Of a stretch of 64,000 bases of DNA, positions 60,162 through 64,000 are shown piece after piece. The notes under the pieces were generated by a model. That model saw only the letters and a list, made by a program, of their open reading frames with translations. It did no database searches and was not told the origin of the DNA. The translations under genes were made by a program, and so were the position numbers. How positions within the stretch are numbered: the stretch's first letter is position 1; the number at the start of each line of letters is the position of its first letter. The stretch spans positions 4,361,738 to 4,425,737 of the forward strand of contig NZ_LR593886.1 in assembly GCF_901538265.1 (NCBI RefSeq). Reading direction: 5' to 3'. The DNA is from Gemmata massiliana (GTDB lineage: Bacteria; Planctomycetota; Planctomycetia; Gemmatales; Gemmataceae).

Positions 60162-61064
60162 CTAACGCTCCGCTACCCCGACCGGATCCGTCACCAGCCG
60201 CGCCGTACCGTCCATGTACGCGATAACGAGTTTTCTCCCGCCCGGCGCGTGCGCGGCCTGTCGAATGGCCTGACCGGACAATCGCCCTAATACCTGCGGC
60301 GGCCCGCCCGCCCGCCCGCGCGTCACGTACCCGTCAGTGTCTACGGCCTCCAGCGTGGCACCATCGGCCGTGAACCGGAGACCGCGGGCGTGGAACTCGG
60401 GGCTAACAGGGACGCGCTCGTCCCCGGCTGATCCGCGGCGCCACACGACCGCGTCCCCGTTGCCGCTGCTGCTGGCAGCAATTGTCCCTCCGTTCGCCGA
60501 AAACGTTACGGCGTTGATGGGAAAAGCAGGCGCAGTCAGTTCGGCCACCGGTGTGAGTGCGGACGAGTCCGCGTGCCACAGCGTAACGCGCCCCACGCAC
60601 CCAACCGCCACGGTTTTCCCGTCCGGAGCCGCTGCTGCGGATATCGCCGGCCCTCCCCCCTGCGCCTCGGCCCTTAGCACCGCCGCACCTGTCGAAAGGG
60701 ACCACATCCGTAGCGTGCCTTCCCGGTCGACCGATACCAGCGACTGAGAATCGGTCAGGAAGCAGAGCGCGCAGACCGGCTTCGGGTGCGCCTGCCAAAC
60801 TAGGAATCGGTCACCAGTCGCGGTCCACACGGTCACTTGCCCGGCGCGAGTACCGGTCGCAACGGCGCGCCCGTCGGGGGCAAATGCGACCCCGAGAACG
60901 TGCTCGTCTACCGACACGTTAAGGCTCCCGAGCACCACTTCGGCCGACGAATCGAAACCGCTCGGACCGCGCGGGCGCTCGGAACGGAGCGAGGCTCGGT
61001 AGACGGCAGCCAGTACCGCGACGGCCAGAACTACGTAACCGGTTCGTGTGAGACAGTTTAACAC
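60162..61064 (-). CDS. Membrane-anchored or exported WD40 repeat protein
   Basis: This 300-residue protein has an N-terminal hydrophobic segment (TGYVVLAVAVLAAVYRA) that may be a signal or an anchor. WD40 units follow: LGVAFAPDGRAVATGTRAGQVTVW, then LCFLTDSQSLVSVDREGTLRMW, then AAAAPDGKTVAVGCVGRVTLW. About five units are visible, so it may need partners to close a propeller. The start is GTG with GAGGA six bases upstream. It heads the operon with the sigma factor (10-base gap) and the WD40 kinase. Its job is unknown; a sensor or scaffold for the kinase is a plausible inference. Confidence 0.82.
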   Translation of the reverse strand: MLNCLTRTGYVVLAVAVLAAVYRASLRSERPRGPSGFDSSAEVVLGSLNVSVDEHVLGVAFAPDGRAVATGTRAGQVTVWTATGDRFLVWQAHPKPVCALCFLTDSQSLVSVDREGTLRMWSLSTGAAVLRAEAQGGGPAISAAAAPDGKTVAVGCVGRVTLWHADSSALTPVAELTAPAFPINAVTFSANGGTIAASSSGNGDAVVWRRGSAGDERVPVSPEFHARGLRFTADGATLEAVDTDGYVTRGRAGGPPQVLGRLSGQAIRQAAHAPGGRKLVIAYMDGTARLVTDPVGVAER

Positions 61065-61147
61065 GATCGTCCTCGCTGGTCGAGCGGTGGCGGGCGAAGT
61101 GCCAGAACCGCTCTATTCTCTTACCGTCCGGACGGAGCCGGGGCGTA

Positions 61148-61186
61148 GACACGATCGCGCCGATTCGTGATCGGCACGATCGTGTC
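61148..61186. repeat. 17-bp near-perfect hairpin upstream of the WD40/sigma operon
   Basis: Arms 61148-61164 and 61170-61186 pair at 16 of 17 positions around a 5-base loop. It lies 84 bases upstream of the WD40 start and 33 bases before the transposase remnant. It could be an operator for the operon or an end of decayed mobile DNA. Confidence 0.65.
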
Positions 61187-61218
61187 GCAAGCCGAGGCGT
61201 CCGAAGCCGGCTCCAGAC

Positions 61219-62380
61219 GTGCGGGCGCTATCTAAAATGGGCACAGATGTTCGGAGAGCTGAAGAACCTCGTGATCACGGTTGGTATCCCGCGTCACCAC
61301 TCGGCGGTAACCGTCCTCCTGGACCGGTACGACGGGTTGCGGGCCACGTCCCTCACCGACGGCGCAAGGCGGGGCGCCCAGGGGAAGGGGATCCGGGCCC
61401 TCGACGGGTCGCAGCCGAACGTCGGGCACGAGATCCTGTGGGTCATCCGCGATGTGCTCGGCGATCTCCGACGGCCAGCATTCGATCCGCAAAGCGGTGG
61501 CCCAGGCGCTCCTCGGTGTGCCCTACCCGCGGGGGCCGTTTTAGGTCCGGTGCGAGGCCGCCGGGCCCATTTATGAGGCCGATCGGCATGCCGAGGTGGG
61601 GCTCAAGAAGAAGGTCCGCGGGGTGCGCCAGGTCGCGCGGTCGAGGGGCGAACCGATCCCGAGGCCGAGGTGGTGCGCGGGTACGGCTCGTCGGCGCTCG
61701 GAGGTGCGCGGGCTGAAACACCACGCCCGGCGGAGCGCGGTGGTGGTGAGCTGGAGTCGGGTGAAGGCGACGGGTGCGCGGCGCCCGAGCGCACCCGTCC
61801 GGAGGGGATCCTCCGCGACGCCTTTCGGTCGGCCGGCGGTGCGTTCGCACCGGTGTACGCGGCGCTCGGGCGGGCCCACCGGGCGCCTCACGCCCTCGGC
61901 CAGAAGGGCGTCCCGGGCCGACGGTCCGGGGCCAACGGAGCGGGTTGCGGGGTGCCGTGATGCGACACCGGGCCGCGGTCGGCGAGTCGGGTGCGGCGGG
62001 GGCCGTTCGTGGAGGTGAGTCGGGGCGACGGCCCGGGGCGGTTCGCGCGTTACGACACGGCCGGGTTGCCGCGCCCCAACAACGACCTGGAGCGGGCGCT
62101 CGGGCGCCATACTATGCGCGCCGGGGCACCGGGCGCTCGGAGCCCCGTCCGGCGCTGGTGCTCAGGGGCGCGCCTACGTGGATCGCCGGATTGGCGACCC
62201 GGCCCCGGAGGTCACGGCGACCGACGCGGCCGGCGCGGATCGGGCGGCGTGGAACCGGTTGCGGGCCGAACGGGAGACGCGGCGCGAGCGCCGGCGGTTC
62301 CGGCGTGACCCGACGGCGATCCGAATGCCCTCGAAAACAAGCTCATCCCGTCACGTTTGCCGGACTAGAAAAAAGGGATC
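61219..62380 (+). pseudogene. Decayed transposase, many frameshifts
   Basis: Pieces of one planctomycete transposase family appear in order but in different frames. They include LDRYDGLRATSLTDGARRG and IRALDGSQPNVGHEILWVIRD (~61310-61455), then ISDGQHSIRKAVAQALLGVPYPRG (~61460-61535), then IYEADRHAEVGLKKKVRGVRQV (~61567-61635). The end is RPNNDLERALGRHTMRAG (~62070-62130) followed by a helical tail. At least four frameshifts are needed to join them. The family name is uncertain; the gene is dead. Confidence 0.68.
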
Positions 62381-62439
62381 CAGGCCCTGGGCCGTAGCCG
62401 CGGTGAGTGGGGGGCTAAGGTCCACGGGAGCGTGACCGG

Positions 62440-62818
62440 GTGGCCACCCGGTGGTGCTCAAGCTCACCCGGGCAGGCCGGGGACGCCCCGCACGCGGCCG
62501 ACCTGTTGGCCGGGCGGCGCGGGCCGGTGAGAGTGGTGATCAGGGATCGGGAGTACGACAGCGACGCCAATGTGGCTCTGGTCTGCCGATTACGGGCTCG
62601 GGTAGTCATCCCACCCGTCGCCCGCCGGACTCACCAGCGGCGGTATAGCCGTCGGCTGTACTGGGGCGGAATGTGGTCGAGCGGTTCTGGAACAAGGTCA
62701 AGCAATACCGGCGGGTGGCGAATCGGTACGACAAGTCGGCCACCAACTACTTGGCGTTCGTCCACCTGGCCGCCGTCTTCGTAGTGCTGCGGCACCCCAG
62801 AACTGTCCACACGCCCTA
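62440..62818 (+). pseudogene. IS5-like transposase C-terminal fragment
   Basis: SSPGQAGDAPHAADLLAGRRGPVRVVIRDREYDSDANVALV (62465-62585) matches the second catalytic Asp segment of IS5-type transposases. After a frameshift, NVVERFWNKVKQYRRVANRYDKSATNYLAFVHLAAVFVVLRH (62670-62795) is the family C-terminus with the Glu. The N-terminal half is absent; the sequence ends abruptly against the minus-strand fragment. Confidence 0.72.
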
Positions 62819-63195
62819 GCCCTGGCGTATCCTTCAACAGCGCCGGCGGTCGCTTGCGCCGGGCCACGCCGGGGGGGGCGGGCACCCGCATGGTGCCCTG
62901 GCCAGCCTGCTCCAACGCCGCCAAGCATCGGGTCCGCACCCGGCTCGCGGTCGAATCGGGCACCCCGAACAGAACCCCGAGCATCTCGTTGGTCGGGGTC
63001 CTGTTCGGGGTGCCCGATGACGGCCAGTAGCAGTTGGTCGGTGGTCGCCAAGTCGAAGTCGTCACCACCGCCGATGGCCCGCTTGCGGTCCGGCCGGTCG
63101 AGCCGTCTGCGGTGAGCGCTCTCGACCGCCGGGGCTACTTGCGCGGCCAGTTCGTCGAACACGGCCACGGTCCGTCCGATTAAGTGCTCGAACAC
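62815..63195 (-). pseudogene. DDE transposase N-terminal fragment, frameshifted
   Basis: From an ATG at 63193-63195 the frame reads MFEHLIGRTVAVFDELAAQV, AVESAHRRRLDRPDRKRAIGGGDDFDLATTDQLLLAV, the N-terminal domain of an IS5-type family. It then shifts to TNEMLGVLFGVPDSTASRVRTRCLAALEQAG in another frame, ending near DTPGLG at 62815. There it abuts the oppositely oriented C-terminal fragment. Both are dead relics. Confidence 0.68.
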
Positions 63196-63323
63196 GTAAG
63201 TGCTCTAGCACGACCGGGTGCGCACGCAAATGAGCCGAGCGAGCGATTGTCGCTGCGATCCAAAGGAGGCGGAATGCGTTCCGACATCCTACTCATCCGC
63301 CGCTATCGTGAATACGGTCTACT

Positions 63324-63790
63324 TCATTGCAGCTCGGCCTTTGCTTCCTGCACCAACTTCTCGACTTTCGCCTACCGCTTGATGCGGTCCACGGTAGTCT
63401 TGCGAAGTATTCAGAGGAAGAGCACCACGCCGAGGTTGACGAAGCCGTACTCGTATGCGGCGCCTGGTCCATCAGGGCGAAGTACATGAGCCCCGCAAGC
63501 AACTGCTCCTGGACGTAGGGCATGACGTCCAGGAGCAGTTCGGCATCGTGCTGAGTAACCAGGCTTTCGGCACCATCAAGAGCGAGACCACCACCGCGGG
63601 GAAGAAGACCAAGAAGGTAGAGCCAAAGGCGGTGCGAACCCCGTCGGCATCAAGGCACGCACTGGTGGCATCAACAATGGGAACACGAAGGCAGCGGACC
63701 TGGCTTGTGCGGTGAAGTAGCTCGTCTAACACAGCTGCGCGTCCGAGGTCCAGGGAATGGTCAAAGTGCTCGCTGAGTAATGACAGGAGT
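63324..63790 (-). pseudogene. Decayed membrane-protein gene
   Basis: Minus-strand frames, joined by two frameshifts, read FKLLSLLSEHFDHSLDL, then GVRTAFGSTFLVFFPAVVVSLLMV (hydrophobic), then VTQHDAELLLDVMPYVQEQLLAGLMYFALMDQA, then EYGFVNLGVVLFL-stop-ILRKTTVDRIKR-stop-AKVEKLVQEAKAELQ. Two nonsense codons (a TGA and a TAG) lie inside otherwise coding-like sequence. The RTAFGSTF...FPAVVVSLL pattern loosely recalls MotA/TolQ/ExbB channel proteins, but this is weak. Confidence 0.45.
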
Positions 63791-63797
63791 TTGAATG

Positions 63798-63839
63798 AAG
63801 CCCCGTGCGCTGCTGCGTGCGGGGGCTTTTGTCGTTTTT
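63798..63839 (+). terminator. Intrinsic terminator-like hairpin
   Basis: AAGCCCC (63798-63804) pairs with GGGGCTT (63822-63828) and is followed by TTGTCGTTTTT. It would stop plus-strand transcription leaving the transposon debris before the minus-strand gene at the window end. Confidence 0.72.
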
Positions 63840-63891
63840 GGCCTCTGAATCCGTCAACGGGTTGAACGTGCGTCGGGTCGGAAGCGATTGC

Positions 63892-64000
63892 TCAGTCGTC
63901 CTTACGCTCGCCCAGATAATTGGCAGCCGAACGGCGGTCCACGAAAATATGGTGAGCTAGAGTGGGCTTAGATTCGATCACCCAGCGGAGCAGATCTTTC
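63892..64000 (-). CDS. C-terminal end of an unidentified gene
   Basis: About 35 residues are visible, reading KDLLRWVIESKPTLAHHIFV, then DRRSAANYLGERKDD and a TGA at 63892-63894. The rest lies beyond the window. The codon pattern looks coding, but the fragment is too short to name. Confidence 0.5.
   Translation of the reverse strand, partial: KDLLRWVIESKPTLAHHIFVDRRSAANYLGERKDD

Noticed and set aside
1-64000. CRISPR array or anti-phage defence island
   Set aside because: No regularly spaced direct repeats and no cas-like genes were seen; the mobile-element zones contain only transposase remnants.

Overview
The window reads as chromosomal DNA of a high-GC planctomycete, most likely of the Gemmata/Gemmataceae type. 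The clues are a PA14 and multi-haem c-type cytochrome protein, a DUF1592/DUF1552 pair, two very large WD40-fused Ser/Thr kinases, an ECF sigma factor coupled to one of those kinases, a TIGR02996 protein, Flp pilins, a Tat-exported Gfo/Idh/MocA oxidoreductase and zinc-ribbon signal peptidases. This assignment is inference from gene content; no rRNA gene is present and no tRNA was found by eye.

Layout. 1-11.5 kb: mostly minus-strand metabolism and transport (pstS/pstC, a concentrative nucleoside transporter, the pentahaem PA14 protein, an M24 peptidase, a RarD-like transporter, a Rieske oxygenase, a C45 hydrolase). 11.5-28 kb: an ABC-2 permease, a sulfatase-like protein carrying an in-frame repeat, a medium-chain reductase, a WD40 kinase, an APC-type transporter, DUF4112, a sialidase, TIGR02996, an oxidoreductase, gamma-glutamyltransferase and metF. 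28-38.5 kb: a minus-strand series lepA, two signal peptidases I, a YbgC-type thioesterase, TolQ/ExbB-like, TolR/ExbD-like, a membrane protein with a proline-rich linker, and a large membrane-anchored P-loop GTPase. The last five genes look like a divergent Tol-type locus with a GTPase where TolB/Pal would be expected; this is the best candidate for an undescribed system. 38.6-42.5 kb: two tandem TlpA-like thioredoxins, two near-identical Flp pilins and ilvD.

43-46.7 kb is a layered graveyard of insertion sequences (IS3, IS5, IS66 and another DDE fragment) invaded by a largely intact IS701-type element whose transposase may need a -1 frameshift. 47-53.3 kb is a three-gene plus-strand unit: a DUF1592-type cytochrome, a DUF1552 Tat protein, and an exported WD40 protein with a caspase-like C-terminus lacking both catalytic residues. 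53.5-55.7 kb holds an internally deleted IS630 transposase and an intact ISAs1 element that split a palindrome. 56.2-61.1 kb is a WD40 protein / ECF sigma / WD40 kinase operon. 61.2-63.8 kb is decayed transposase and membrane-protein sequence, and a minus-strand gene is cut by the window end.

Long perfect inverted repeats (about 12-28 bp arms) recur in the spaces between genes. Some are clear terminators; others lack a T-tract and look like a planctomycete palindromic repeat class. Protein-family calls were made by eye from motifs, without database searches.
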